Assembly: GCA_949128115.1 (NCBI GenBank)
Contig: OX421964.1
Span: forward strand, 4,588,001 to 4,652,000
Source: Anaspis maculata
Lineage: Eukaryota; Arthropoda; Insecta; Coleoptera; Scraptiidae
Length of the DNA: 64,000 bases
Reading direction: 5' to 3'
Part shown: positions 11,601 through 21,345 of the stretch, piece after piece
How positions within the stretch are numbered: position 1 is the first letter of the stretch
Layout: the number at the start of each line of letters is the position of its first letter
Program-made: the position numbers and the translations under genes
The notes under the pieces: model-generated
The model's database searches: none
Seen by the model: only the letters and a program-made list of their open reading frames with translations
What the model was told of the DNA's origin: nothing

Positions 11601-14600
11601 ATCTGTTTTCCAGGCCATATAAAACCGATCACGACAAGTTTGGTATCGTTTCCGACTAAATTCAATCTCCTGAACTCGAATCTGATGTGTAAATTTGAAA
11701 AAAAAAAGCTCAAACAAGTTAACTTGAAAGAAACTTGTTTTTTATTTGACAATTTCTATAGACGGTTCAATCACGCCACACTGCTTTTGGTAACCTTCCT
11801 TAGTGCATAAAAGATTAAATTTTTTAATATTAAAGGGTCAACGGGAGAGAATTAGCCCCTAGTATTTTGGTTACTTTAAGGTATTTCGAAACAAAGTTTA
11901 GGAAAAATAATCAGTGATCCATTCGTGAAACAAGGTGCATGAGACAAGAAATTCATTATACTAGGGTGGTGGGTCATAAATCATGAGAATCTACTTTTCC
12001 TCAGAAGAACTAAGGTGCATAAATTCGAGTAGTTTTTGAACCGATATAGACCACAAGATGACTAGGTCATTTATACAGCAACGAAGATTGCCAAAACAGC
12101 ATTGCATTGCAGTTTAGCGTAATTTTTCATAGACACCGTGAGAAATTGAATATCGCCCCTACGACTCACACCCGACGCTCGCAGGCCAATTTCCCTGGAA
12201 CTACGGCAGATACGTGAAAGTGATACCTACGCATCTTTTTTGTAGACAATTTGATGGCCTTTTATTTGAACAAAACCGTTTTCCGATGGGATCGCTATTT
12301 ATGGAGATAATTGGAAGAAATACTCAATTACACCAATAATCCAAGATGGCGCCGACTCTACACCTCCTATATCGATGAGTACTTTTTACACAATAATCAA
12401 CAAGCTCTCGAAATCATCTACACGATTTATTTTCGCTATTTTTTCCTCGTTGACTGGGCTAAATAGGTAATTTCATGCTCTTTGACTCACACTGCCTCTG
12501 ACATATTGATAATTTTATCCAGATAAAGTGTTACTGCTGTTGTTTAGTATCACCCGATCTGAAAAAATACACTTGGAATCATGAAAATTGTGAACAGAAT
12601 CGAACTGAACAAATTTTTTTTTTCTGTTTCTGGTTCCTAGTAAAATCATAGTGCTAGAACAATTACCATGGGAAATGTATAGCTTGCATTTAAAACCAAT
12701 TCCAATTGACCAGGGGAGTTCAAAAACCTAAAAAATGACACTTAAATTGTAATCCTAGGACTCCTAGAACCCTGAAACAAGACATTTCCGGTTTACTTGC
12801 TCCTTGTCCGCCATCTTGGATTTTGAAGCTTCCGGTAAAGTTTTTGAAGTGGAAACCGCGATTTTCATATTCAGCGATGTCGAATTAGTCTATAACGTCA
12901 TGTTGTCAAACAATAATAGTAAATGCCGCTGAACTCTCTTGATTTTTGTTTTGTGCCTAGTCTAAAAATGAATATAAGTTTATATCATAGCTTTATTGTG
13001 GTGTGAACCCATATTAGGTAGCCTCCTTGCTTCTTATTTTCTAGGCGATAGGATGTCAAACCATCCGCCTCCGAAACCAAATCCTACACCAAACCCAGAA
13101 AGCCGACCTGGTGAGTTTTTTATAGCAAAATGTAACAAATAACACATCCCTTGAAAGTGTGATGGAAAAACTTGGCTCCCCTCAATCCCGCAATGCAGTA
13201 AATCGAATTTTAGAAAGTCTCAAGTGTAATTCAGATTTGTAAAATGAATTTCAGGAAGTGTCATCTGCAATCCAGACTGGTCAATTGTATTTCAGAGAGC
13301 GTCAATTTATCTTCAGAAAATCTCAATTGTTGTTCGGCCGTGTCAATTTTGATTCAGAAAATTACATTTGTAGTTCGGAAGAAACAGTTACAATTCAGAT
13401 TGCATTTTTTTACAAATTTTGTTAAGACAGTTGTATCATTTGTATTTCAGAATAATCAATTTATTCACAGAAAGCGTCAATTGTAATTCAATTTTGTTGA
13501 ATGAAATTTCAGAAAGCGGTTATTTTAATTCCGATTTTCCAAGTGCAATTCGGCAAATGTCAATTGTATCTCAGAAAGCGTCGAATGAAATTCCGAACAG
13601 TACATTGGACACACCGATCACACGCCTCCGGTGAAGATAATATTCTCCACCTTCTGCACTCTCTCTACTCTTGACGTTCAATATAATTGTGTCCACGTGA
13701 CTCCGAAGTGGTATTGGTGAAGATGGATTGAGAGTGTTTTATGTACATGATGTAGGTTCATATTATTCAGTTTTTTAGGACTATCCCTAGATAAGGATTT
13801 CTTTTGGTGGCCATCGATCTGTGGCGTCAGAATTTTTTTGAACCGTTTTAAAAATTTTCCGGTCCACCAGCTTACAAGAAAGGTAAGTACTGTGATTGCA
13901 CTTGAATCTAAATTACAAAAAATTGACGCTTCCTGAAGCACAATGACTCATCTGAATGGAAATTGCTTACATCACCTGAATTACGATTCATTTCATCTGA
14001 ATTCAAATTGAACTTTTCTGAAGTCCATACTGAAGTTACAACTGAGAAATCTGAGCCACAAATGACGCCTTCTGAGAATTATTCGACATGTCTGAATCAC
14101 CACTCACACTTCCTGAAGCTAAATCGACTCATAAATTACAACTGATCATTTCTAAATTAAAATGACACTTTCTGAATTATAGCTGGAAAAGTTGTAGTAA
14201 TCCGAAATTGATGACATCTTCCCATTCCCAGATCCATGATCATATATTGTGATCATTTAGATCATAGATAATATGAGTATAGCTTTTCGTGAATAGTATA
14301 TTGTAGGTACCTATGTAGTATGAACCCAAACTAGGTAACAACCTTTCTTTCAATTTTCTAGGTGATAGGAAGACGTCAAACTATACGCCTCTTACACAGA
14401 ATCCTACCCCAAACGTAGGAATGCAACTCGGTGAGTTTTTTGTATAAACAAGGTAACAACCCTAGTGGAAATGTGCCCCCTTAGTCACATTCCCATGGGT
14501 ACGTTGAGCACATCCTCATTGTGCACATGAGTACATTGAGCATATTTCCATGGTAGTTATGGTACACATGGGTAGGTACATTGGGCATATCTCCATGGTG

Positions 14601-16704
14601 CACATGGGCACATTGGCCATTCGAAATGTGCTCATATGGGCACATTATGGGCACATTTTCACTAGAGAAAAAACGAACCTTGGAAGTGGAATATAAAAAC
14701 ATGGTTCTAACGCGATAACTTCCCTAATTAGATATACCTATCAACCAGTTGGCTTCTACTGAAGCATGGGAAAATGCAGATAAATTGCTTCTGAGAGATA
14801 TCTAGCATATTTTCCAGTAACAGGTATAATGGGGACTATATCCATTCTACCACCTACCTACTGTATGCGCTACTTATTATTCGAAACTGATGACATCATG
14901 TCGTTGATAATATGCGCATAATAATTTTCATTCAACTACCAAGGAAGAACCTTCATTTGATGGAACTGATTGGAGCAAGCCACCCCTGAAATATTTGGAA
15001 AACAACGTATAATATACCCATACCTAGTTTTCATTTAATATTTATATCATGCAGAGTATCTCAAAAGTATCCAAGTTCCAAGTCCAGAGCGGTATCCAGA
15101 ATCCACTCAAAAACACTTGAAAAATTCTTGGAAAAAATCACTGACGTGATTTATTATAATTTATATTTATATTTATACGTCAAAGGTCAGAATTCGCCTC
15201 CTCCCCTATTTTAATTATTTGAAGTGATTTTGATCAACTGTTCGTGATGGAAGGAACAGTAAAAATCTACAACTAGTGGTTGTGCACTGAATTTGGTTTC
15301 ACGATACAGGGTGGGTGATAACTCACGAAAATTGACACTTCTCCAATTATGTCTCTAAAATGTTCCATTGGTCCCTGAAATAATCTAGAGCATATGACCC
15401 TTTTCTCTGTTACAAAAGAATTTTCAGTGGCGTTTCTAAAAAGAAATGAGTTTTTGTGATTTATGAGCAACCCTTTATATAAAATAGAATTTCAGTGCAC
15501 ACCCAGTGATTGATAACTTTCACTGATTAGTCTACCTACTATAAACAGCTTTCCAGAATCACTCCACTTACGAATTGAACGTCTCTAATTTTCAAGATGG
15601 AAGAAGCGTGGAAATATTCCCACTGACGGAACAAAATAATGACTTTCCGAATGAAAAGTACATACTAGAAAAAGGTAGATTTTTTTTGATGCTGGTACTG
15701 GAGAACTAAAATAATATAGCGAAACACTGTGTCTACAGCTTCCATTTCTGGAGAAAACTACCGCCTTCTGGTATGTACTTTTCATTTGAAAAGTCATTCG
15801 TTTCGTCAGTGGAAACATTTTCACACTTCTTTCATCTTGTAACTGAGTCGACGGTTCTAAGAAAAAAACACTCACTAACTTTCTAGATATTTTTTTCGTC
15901 TTTTTGAGTGGATCCCATGCGTTCTGGACTCGGAAAACAATACTTTTGAGACACGCTGTATTATGACAATATGTACCAATATCACATTGCCAGTTTTTTT
16001 TAAATTTTCTAGTAAGTGTGATGCCAGAATACAGGCCTGATAGAATCGACCTAGGTGAGTTTTTTCTTATAACAACCTGTAACAAGAAATACAATCTTTG
16101 GAAGTTTGGTGGGAGAACTGAGTTTTCCGCAATAACTTTTCTTGTAACGATCATCGATCTTTCTTATAAGATGATGGAACAATTGGAGGTGAACTGCTTT
16201 CAGAAGATTTCTGGCGGATTATCTATTACCGGAGAACATGGAGATGATAACTATTTCACCCTCCATTATTCTGCGCCCCTAGTACCTAACTTGAAACTGA
16301 TTGTATTTTGTGAATCAAGCATGATTATTTTCGTTTCATTTCCAAAGAAGAAACACAATTTGACATCATGTTTGGAGCCAGCATTCGTTTGGAGGGGTAA
16401 ACCACTAATGGAATTCTTGTACACCGGTTTCCAATGATTTTTAAGTGATGATGATTCCCGATCATTCCAGATGATTTCCAATTATTTCCATGGAAGTGTA
16501 CCCCAGATTTCCAAGATGGTTCACCCCTCGATTCGTTTTAATGTTTAAAAAACCATTTGCGTACGATAAGGATATGAGTTGAAACTATAGATATAATGTA
16601 ATATGAACCTTGACTACATTACTATATCTTCCTCAAAATTTCTAGATCAGGTGCCAAACTTTTTGCCTAGCATGCCGAATCGCATGACAAAACTACAAGG
16701 TTAA
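2626..16704 (+). CDS. Proline-rich microexon gene, locus 1 (multi-exon span, 5' end not found)
   Basis: Thirteen short exons on one strand join in frame, each starting with the last two bases of a codon and ending with the first base of the next. Joined they give 882 nt, open until a TAA in the last exon at 16702-16704. The product is built from a 22-23 residue unit, GDRxSNYPPPxPNPTPNPGSQ, repeated about eleven times with drift. It is low in Cys and hydrophobic residues, so an extended extracellular or disordered protein is likely. No first exon with a start codon and signal peptide was found between 1 and 2625, so the 5' end probably lies upstream of the window. Every exon keeps an acceptor and donor, and synonymous differences coexist with a conserved frame, which argues for coding use. 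I do not recognise the family. Pseudogenisation of part of the array is possible. Confidence 0.6.
3108..5030. mobile_element. Partial copy of the 15.05 kb palindromic element, split by an insertion
   Basis: 3108-3350 matches 15050-15310 (GTCTCAAAAGTATCCAAGTT and onwards) and 4755-5030 matches 15312-15570 (CAATTATGTCTCnAAAAT). Between them lies 3352-4750, absent from the second copy. The right-hand inverted arm present at 15880-15962 is missing here. Confidence 0.6.
3352..4750. mobile_element. About 1.4-kb insertion with strong T-over-A asymmetry
   Basis: Comparison with the uninterrupted copy near 15310 shows this block is an insertion at a CAGGGT|GGGT site. It is very T-rich on the + strand, with long runs of T-biased sequence at 3780-4460, so the minus strand is A-rich. 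No protein family was recognised in it. A similarly T-rich block occurs at 48450-48800. Confidence 0.45.
5330..5431 (+). CDS. Locus 1 microexon 2 (102 nt, internally triplicated)
   Basis: The acceptor is a long T-tract ending in CAG at 5329 and the donor CTTG|GTGAGT follows 5431. It encodes GDMNYPPPMQNYPPPMQ, then NYPPPTPYLSPNSGNQL. The heptad NYPPPMQ is present twice and a third NYPPP follows, so the exon grew by two extra 21-nt units while keeping phase 1-1. It is the longest exon of the array. Confidence 0.6.
5578..5643 (+). CDS. Locus 1 microexon 3 (66 nt, phase 1-1)
   Basis: The acceptor AATTTTCTAG ends at 5577 and the donor CTTG|GTGAGT follows 5643. It encodes GDRMSNYPLPMPNPTLNLGS then QL, the 22-codon subtype. 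It lies 146 nt after the previous exon. Confidence 0.6.
5812..6886. repeat. Long palindrome with CAGGGTG end (centre about 6349)
   Basis: The left arm starts TATACAGGGTGTTTCGAAAA and the right arm ends TTTTGAAACACTCTGTAT. Intermediate blocks (TTAGTGCCATC, AAAGTGCCCCTGAAAA, GCTGAAATACGTCTCTAT) reappear inverted with scattered mismatches. Arms are about 535 bp. It has no coding capacity and is probably a non-autonomous transposon. Confidence 0.8.
7134..7202 (+). CDS. Locus 1 microexon 4 (69 nt; first exon of module copy 1)
   Basis: The acceptor TTTTCTAG ends at 7133 and the donor CCTG|GTGAGT follows 7202. It encodes GDRRMSNYPPPTPNLTPNSE then RQP. The intron just upstream happens to be open in the same frame, so a read-through frame begins at 7061. 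The short pyrimidine tract at this acceptor is a common property of the 69-nt subtype. Confidence 0.6.
7364..7429 (+). CDS. Locus 1 microexon 5 (66 nt; second exon of module copy 1)
   Basis: The acceptor TTTCAATTTTCTAG ends at 7363. The donor is CTTA|GTGAGT after 7429, with the usual final G of the exon replaced by A. It encodes GDRMSNHPPPMPNPTPNLGS then QL. The A ending would turn the next junction codon from Gly to Ser without shifting the frame. Confidence 0.58.
7864..7932 (+). CDS. Locus 1 microexon 6 (69 nt; first exon of module copy 2)
   Basis: The acceptor is TTTTGTAG, a C-to-G change from the family TTTTCTAG, ending at 7863. The donor is CCTG|GTAAGT after 7932. It encodes GDRRMPNYSPPTPNPTPNPE then RHP. 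It starts exactly 730 nt after its counterpart at 7134. Confidence 0.58.
8094..8159 (+). CDS. Locus 1 microexon 7 (66 nt; second exon of module copy 2)
   Basis: The acceptor TTTCAATTTTCTAG ends at 8093 and the donor CTTG|GTGAGT follows 8159. It encodes GDRISNYPPPVPNPTPNPGS then QL, the cleanest example of the consensus unit. It is 730 nt after microexon 5. Confidence 0.62.
8476..8712 (-). mobile_element. 3'-end fragment of a non-LTR retroposon inside module copy 3
   Basis: The insertion splits CTCAATCGACTCATA of the module and begins with AATAAATAAAATAAATAAAT, an A/T tail read on the minus strand. CTCAAT and GGTCAAT flank it as a probable target duplication. TTTGACCGAgACAACagTGT matches a second copy near 21297. 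Confidence 0.55.
8828..8896 (+). CDS. Locus 1 microexon 8 (69 nt; first exon of module copy 3)
   Basis: The acceptor ATCTTCTAG ends at 8827 and the donor CCTG|GTAAGT follows 8896. It encodes GDRRMPNYSPSTPNPTPNPE then RQP. The distance from microexon 6 is 964 nt, which is the 730-nt module plus a roughly 234-bp retroposon insertion at 8476-8712. Confidence 0.6.
9059..9124 (+). CDS. Locus 1 microexon 9 (66 nt; second exon of module copy 3)
   Basis: The acceptor TTTCAATTTTCTAG ends at 9058 and the donor CTTG|GTGAGT follows 9124. It encodes GDRISNYPPPVPIPTPNPGS then QL. It differs from microexon 7 at very few positions, indicating a recent duplication. Confidence 0.6.
9300..13040. other. Long intron of locus 1, no further exon seen
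   Basis: Apart from the module remnant at 10235-10345 this AT-rich stretch shows no array-type acceptor-donor pair and no recognisable protein. The frames at 10644-10946 and 11194-11457 have no domain. It may hold old transposon sequence that I cannot classify. Confidence 0.45.
10235..10345 (+). repeat. Orphan intron module remnant without an exon
   Basis: GATTATTCTCATTCAACT, followed by AAGGCAGAACCACAATTTGA and a GATTGGAGC block, matches the far intronic part of modules at 2970-3035, 5225-5290 and 14925-14985. No adjacent microexon or splice pair is present. It looks like the leftover of a module whose exon was deleted. Confidence 0.55.
13045..13110 (+). CDS. Locus 1 microexon 10 (66 nt)
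   Basis: The acceptor CTTATTTTCTAG ends at 13044 and the donor CCTG|GTGAGT follows 13110. It encodes GDRMSNHPPPKPNPTPNPES then RP. It is separated from microexon 9 by about 3.9 kb of repeat-bearing intron. The donor is followed by the family sequence TTTTTTATA and then a CTTGAAAGT block, as in other copies. Confidence 0.58.
13200..13610. repeat. Inverse-orientation copy of the TCTGAATTACAATTGAC array
   Basis: Units such as TCAATTGTAATTCAG, CAGAAAGCGTCAATTG and TTTCAGAAAGCG recur every 20-30 nt. They are reverse complements of the array at 13930-14190 and 2270-2600. Together with the latter array they could form a long imperfect hairpin. Confidence 0.65.
13800..14190. repeat. Direct duplicate of 2140-2590
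   Basis: The segment starts with GGTGGCCATCGATCTGTGGC and continues into the AATGACTCATCTGAAT array in the same order as at 2140-2590. The intron copy precedes microexon 11 as the first precedes microexon 1, extending the exon duplication to at least 400 bp of intron. Confidence 0.65.
14362..14430 (+). CDS. Locus 1 microexon 11 (69 nt, diverged)
   Basis: The acceptor TTTCAATTTTCTAG ends at 14361 and the donor CTCG|GTGAGT follows 14430. It encodes GDRKTSNYTPLTQNPTPNVG then MQL. There are several replacements relative to the consensus but the frame and both splice sites are intact, as expected under constraint on frame. Confidence 0.55.
15055..15962. repeat. Palindromic element with nested hairpin
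   Basis: The left arm TATCTCAAAAGTATCCAAGT...CCACTCAAAAACAC reappears inverted at 15885-15960. A second hairpin at 15620-15812 has CACTGACGGAAC and GAAAAGTACATA repeated inverted as TATGTACTTTTC and CGTCAGTG. The 189-codon minus-strand frame here is an artefact of this repeat. Confidence 0.65.
16013..16054 (+). CDS. Locus 1 microexon 12 (42 nt, atypical)
   Basis: The acceptor AAATTTTCTAG ends at 16012 and the donor CTAG|GTGAGT follows 16054. Phase 1-1 is kept. It encodes VSVMPEYRPDRIDL, which lacks the PPP core but keeps Pro and the final Leu before the donor. The downstream intron matches the module introns (GTGAGTTTTTT, then a CCTGTAACAA block), so this is a shortened paralogue of the same unit. 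Confidence 0.5.
16646..16704 (+). CDS. Locus 1 microexon 13, probable terminal exon with in-frame TAA
   Basis: The acceptor AAAATTTCTAG ends at 16645. Reading in phase 1 gives DQVPNFLPSMPNRMTKLQG and then TAA at 16702-16704. A family-type donor CCTG|GTGAGT is still present after 16708, which would make a 63-nt symmetric exon containing the stop. An AATAAA occurs at 16822-16827, so the exon may end the transcript. Alternatively the shorter donor AAG|GTTAAC after 16699 skips the stop and leads to a last exon at 19314. Confidence 0.45.
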
Positions 16705-16992
16705 CCTGGTGAGTTTTTCATACAACTTTTGAAAATTTGATGAAGAAACTGGGCTTTTGCGCAACAAAGTTCCCAATAACAATTATTGACCAGTTGTCTT
16801 GATCTCTTCCACAAGAGGATGAATAAAATAGCGGAAAAGTTGCTTCTGTATCTGGCGTATTTTCCAGCAACAGAAATTATGCATGGAGATGATAATATAC
16901 ATTCTACCAAACCTATTGTCTCCGCCACTAGCTGTTCGAAATTGATTGCAATCAATATGCATGATTATCTCTATTCAGCTACCAAAAAAATA

Positions 16993-19189
16993 GGCCAGTC
17001 AAATTAGAACAAATTTTTCCGTTTGAGGGAAAAAACTGTTGGAGTTCTGAAAATTTGACAGTAATGTCCGATAAGGTGTACTGTTGAACACACTAAAAGT
17101 CTCCAACTGTACCTATTGAGCTTGAGCCGCCATCTTGGAAAAATGGTCCTTCGATGCAGTTTTCTGCTCATATTTCGCTAATCATCAGAGATATTCAATT
17201 AAGTTTGATAAAAAATCAAGGCTATAAAATTGTCTACAAAAATTGTTTCATACCGATTTTTTCTCGTATCTGTTACATTTAATAGAATTAAATTAACAAA
17301 AAAAAAATAAAGAAAATGAGCGATTTTTTGCCTATGGCTAGAGATATTGTCTTCAAAATTTGTGAAGATGTTGGCAGTCTACATCAAAGCTAAACGTGAC
17401 AGTTAAGATAGAAAAAAAAATTGCGAAAATATTTTTTTATTTTTTTTTTAAATTAAGCAAAAATTTGGTTTTTGAGTTTGACATTTCCAACACGGCGGAG
17501 TAAAGGTTTAAATCAAACATCAATCAGTTTTTATATTTACATATTGCAAGACAAGATTTCATCAGTATATTGTGCCTTCACGAGCTTCTGGAATGCTCGA
17601 TATGAATTAAGCTGAAAGAATAATAGCTAAGTCCAAAAAGTGTTGTCGATTGGTTCTGGAAGTAACATTTCAAAACAAAAGACATCAGCAAAGGATATAC
17701 AGGAGGTCCAAAGGTTATTCAACTGTATATGAGCCCCATATTGATGTGCCTTGTCCAAAATAGCACAAAAGAATCAATCAAAATGTTAAAATCCACCCTG
17801 TATAACAAAAAGTAACGATACAAAATGGAAATAGTAGATCATACCTGGTGCCAAAAATACAGCCTTCACATTTCTGGAAAAAAGAACAAAATTGATTGAC
17901 TTATTTGGAAGTTATTGGTCGTCAAACTTGACTTTACAAATTTCAGCCAGTCAAATGGGGAAAAGTAGAGAGAAGTAACTGTCGGAGTTTCAGAAATTTG
18001 ACAGGGATGTTCGCTAAGGTATACTAATAAACATACTAAAAGTCCCCGCCTCTACCTGTTGTGCTCGAGCCGCCATCTTGGAAAAATAGTAATAAACTTG
18101 ATCGAAGGACCGTTTTTCCAAGATGGTGGCTCAAGCGTAATAAGTAGAGGCGGGGACTTTTAGTATGTTCATAAGTATACCTTAGCAAACATTCCTGTTG
18201 TATTTCTGAAACTCCGACCGTTACTTATCTCTACTTTTCCCTATTTGACTGGCTGAAATTTGTGAAGTCAAGTTTGAGGACTAATAACTTTCAAATAAAT
18301 CAAATAATTTTGTTTTTTTCTTCAGGAATGTAAAAGCTGTATTTTTGGCACCAGGTATGATCTACTGCTTCCATTTTATATCGTTACTTTTTGTTATACA
18401 GGGTGAATTTTCACATTTTGATCATTCTTTTGTACTATTTTGGATAAGGCACATCAATATGGGGCTCATATACAGTTGAATAACCTTTGGACCTCCTGTA
18501 TATCCCTTGCTGATGTCTTTTGTTTCGAAATGTTTCCTTCAGAACCAATCGACAACACTTTTTGGACTTAGCTATTATTCTTTCAGTTTAATTCATATCG
18601 AGCATTCCAGAAGCTCGTGAAGGCACAATACTTATGAAATCTTGTCTTACAATATGTGAATATCAAAACTGATTGATGTTCGATTGAAACCTTTACTCCG
18701 CCCTGTTAGAAATGTGAAACTCGAAAACCAAGTTTTTGCTTAATTAAAAAAAAATAAAAAAATATTTTCGCAATTTTTTTTTCTATCTCAACTGTCACGT
18801 TTAGCTTTGATGTAGACTACAACATCTTCACAAATTTTGAAGACAATATCTCTAGCCATAGGCAAAAATCGTTTTTTTTTTTTGTTTTTTTTGTTGATTT
18901 AATTTAATTAATTTCAACAGATTCGAGGAAAAAATCGGTATGAAACAATTTTTGGAGACATTTTTATGGCCTTGATTTTTCATTAAACTAAATTGAATAT
19001 CTCTGATGATTAGCGGAATATAAACAGAAAACTGGATCGAAGGACCATTTTTCCAAGATGGCGGCTCGAGCTCGATAGGTAGAGTTGGGGACTTTTAGTA
19101 TGTTCAACAGTACACCTTACCGGACATGACTGTCAAATTTCCAAAACTTCAACAGTTTTTTCCCTCCAGCTTTCCTTATTTGACTGGCC
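16993..19189. repeat. 2.2-kb palindrome (centre about 18095)
   Basis: GGCCAGTCAAATTAG at the left and TTTGACTGGCC at the right bound two arms of about 1.1 kb that match inverted along nearly their whole length. Blocks such as GCCGCCATCTTGGAAAAATG and CTAGCCATAGGC occur in both arms. Each arm also contains two copies of the GCCATCTTGGAAAAAT block, so smaller repeats are nested. No coding frame spans it. Confidence 0.85.
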
Positions 19190-19313
19190 TAAAAGAACCA
19201 TCATTTGACCAAATTGATTGATCAATGAATTCAATTGAAATTGAATTTCACATCGATTTTTGTGGGACTTTTCTATTTTCAATAAGTACAATAATTTGGA
19301 TCTTTCTGTTCAG

Positions 19314-19351
19314 AACTCTTCAACCAAAACCAGGTGAAAAATCACAAATAG
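19314..19351 (+). CDS. Candidate alternative terminal exon of locus 1
   Basis: The acceptor TTTCTGTTCAG ends at 19313. Reading in phase 1 gives ELFNQNQVKNHK and then TAG at 19349-19351, with AATAAA at 19476-19481. It follows directly after the 17.0-19.2 kb palindrome. Only the splice signal, a compatible phase with a stop and the poly(A) signal support it. It has no sequence resemblance to the array, so confidence is low. Confidence 0.25.
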
Positions 19352-19499
19352 GAGAAGTCGGAGGCTTCAAATTTGCAACATTTGAATATCCCAGAATGTT
19401 GGTAAAGTTGGGACAAAAAGGACCTTCCGTCATCCAATGGAAAACTTTTATCTTCTTAATAACTAAGTATTTGTTAATAAATTGTTTCTGAAATATGTC

Positions 19500-21060
19500 T
19501 TATATTATTGACCATTATTTATGCATGTGGAATGAGCTGATCACATACAACGCCAATTCTTATTTGCACTATTGCAAACGATACAAGCTGTTCCAAATTT
19601 CATCAAGATCGGACCGGAATCGGAAGTTCAATAAGGCGGCCAAGCCAAGATTAAGGTGAATCCTGGAGTTGATTTCATCAGTCATGGAACGCCGTTAGAG
19701 GCCAAAGCATGCTGCAAGTTTCATCACAATCGGTACACTCGGAAAAAAGCTCAATCTAGGGTCCAAGAGCTGCATCTCAAGTCCGACTTGTAGCCTGTGC
19801 AGCGGCCAAGTGAGCCACGTGATTCTTCACAGCCAATAGCCAGAGCATATCGATGACTTGCGCCGGTGACGCAGCTTATCGCAGGTTGCAGGTCGGACTT
19901 GGAATTTAGCCTGAATATTGTCAAGGGCTGTCCAGAATTCGATTATAGGATGTACCAGAATTGAAGCCTGAATTGGAAGGTAAGACGACAGCCCTTGACA
20001 TTATGGTGGAGGCGCCGGGTGTGTATAAGATAGTTAATTATAGCGGGTCAAGGTCATGACACAATTGGAAAAAGCCCATTGTCTACCCAATGGACATAAG
20101 CCATCCATCGTAAAAAGTGACAGAGCTTCAACTTTATTCCACGAGGAGGAGTTCATGTTCTGAAATTTGTACAGAGACAGACAGACGTACAGATCTAATC
20201 TCTAAGAACTTGACACAAGTATTGATGAAATGGGATCGACTGTTCTTGTTCCCTTTCATGGGTTAATTGATCCAAAGAAACTCGATCAACTGAATTTTGA
20301 AACAAAGAATCAGTCTCAAAGTTCAGAGGGGTCATGCTACATCTGTGCTGGCAACTTCAGCACCCACTGTTTATTCCTGTGTCTACTATACACGTCAACA
20401 GTTCCTTTGCTTGCGCTTGGGTATCGCTGATACTGCTCGTTCTTATCCGCTCGTTATCACTTTGGATTAAATACTGCCCTGTGGGCCGATCGTGGTGCTT
20501 ATATTATATACCCGGCATACCGTTTCTAGGCGACTCTCGAAAAATCATACAGTTTTCGCATGCATACTGTGGGCTCTGGAGGCGCAGCGCCTCCGCCAAA
20601 TCGGCCGATCTTTCCTACTCGGCTGTTGAAATCTCCACGAGTGGAGTTTCATCTGATAAGGTACTTCGTGTAGTTGTCCAACTAAATATATACTCAACTT
20701 TTCCAATTTTACTTTCACAAAGTTTACAGCTATTTTGAAAATTGGGCACTTTTGAACAATGTTGTATCAATTATACTCAATTTATATTTTCCATTAATCA
20801 AAGCTCTAGTCTTTCACATTTGTATAGTATCGCATGAAATCTCTTCGCGGTCTCTTGTAGGTCTTTAGTTTTCAAGTTGAACTTTTTGAAGAAGTTGACC
20901 ACGCTGTCTCCAGCTGTACCTCTTGCTAACCCCTTTACTGCTGGATCTCGTTTACCAATAAGTTTCTCTTTCTTTGGACTTTCATCTTCCTCTTTGTATA
21001 GAAGGGAATGCAAGAATTGTAAATATTGTGACGGATTTTGCGTTCGAGTTTTGTTCTAAC
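19500..21060. other. Intergenic or intronic sequence, no gene supported
   Basis: Repeated phrases (CAAGTTTCATCACAATCGGT, then CAGAGACAGACAGACG) look like old transposon sequence. A minus-strand 71-codon frame at 20798-21013 has a Lys-rich start but no recognised domain. Confidence 0.4.
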
Positions 21061-21061
21061 T

Positions 21062-21345
21062 GAATGAATAAATAAATTTATGAATAAAATATTTATTCGT
21101 ATAATACCCAATTTTAAATTGTTTTTCGGTTGGGTGGCATCAGAGCAGTCAAAAAAGTTCAACCCTGCCTCTTACACAGACCCCTAATCATTATTATCAG
21201 CGTATTGTTCATTGAGTATTATTTTATGTTGTGTATACTAAAAGCATAATTTAATAATATTATTATCAATGATTGAATGAATAATTTATTTCATTTATTT
21301 GACCGATACAACTAACAGTGTAAGTGATAGTCAGGAAGCGAATGT
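21062..21345 (-). mobile_element. Second copy of the retroposon 3' fragment
   Basis: GAATAATTTATTTCATTTAT followed by TTGACCGATACAACTAACAG resembles the insert at 8490. An AT tail and repeated GAATAAATAAAT occur at its left edge. Confidence 0.4.

Noticed and set aside
15585..16154. 189-codon open frame on the minus strand
   Set aside because: It is antisense to a microexon and lies over an inverted repeat; no domain and no splice or start context.
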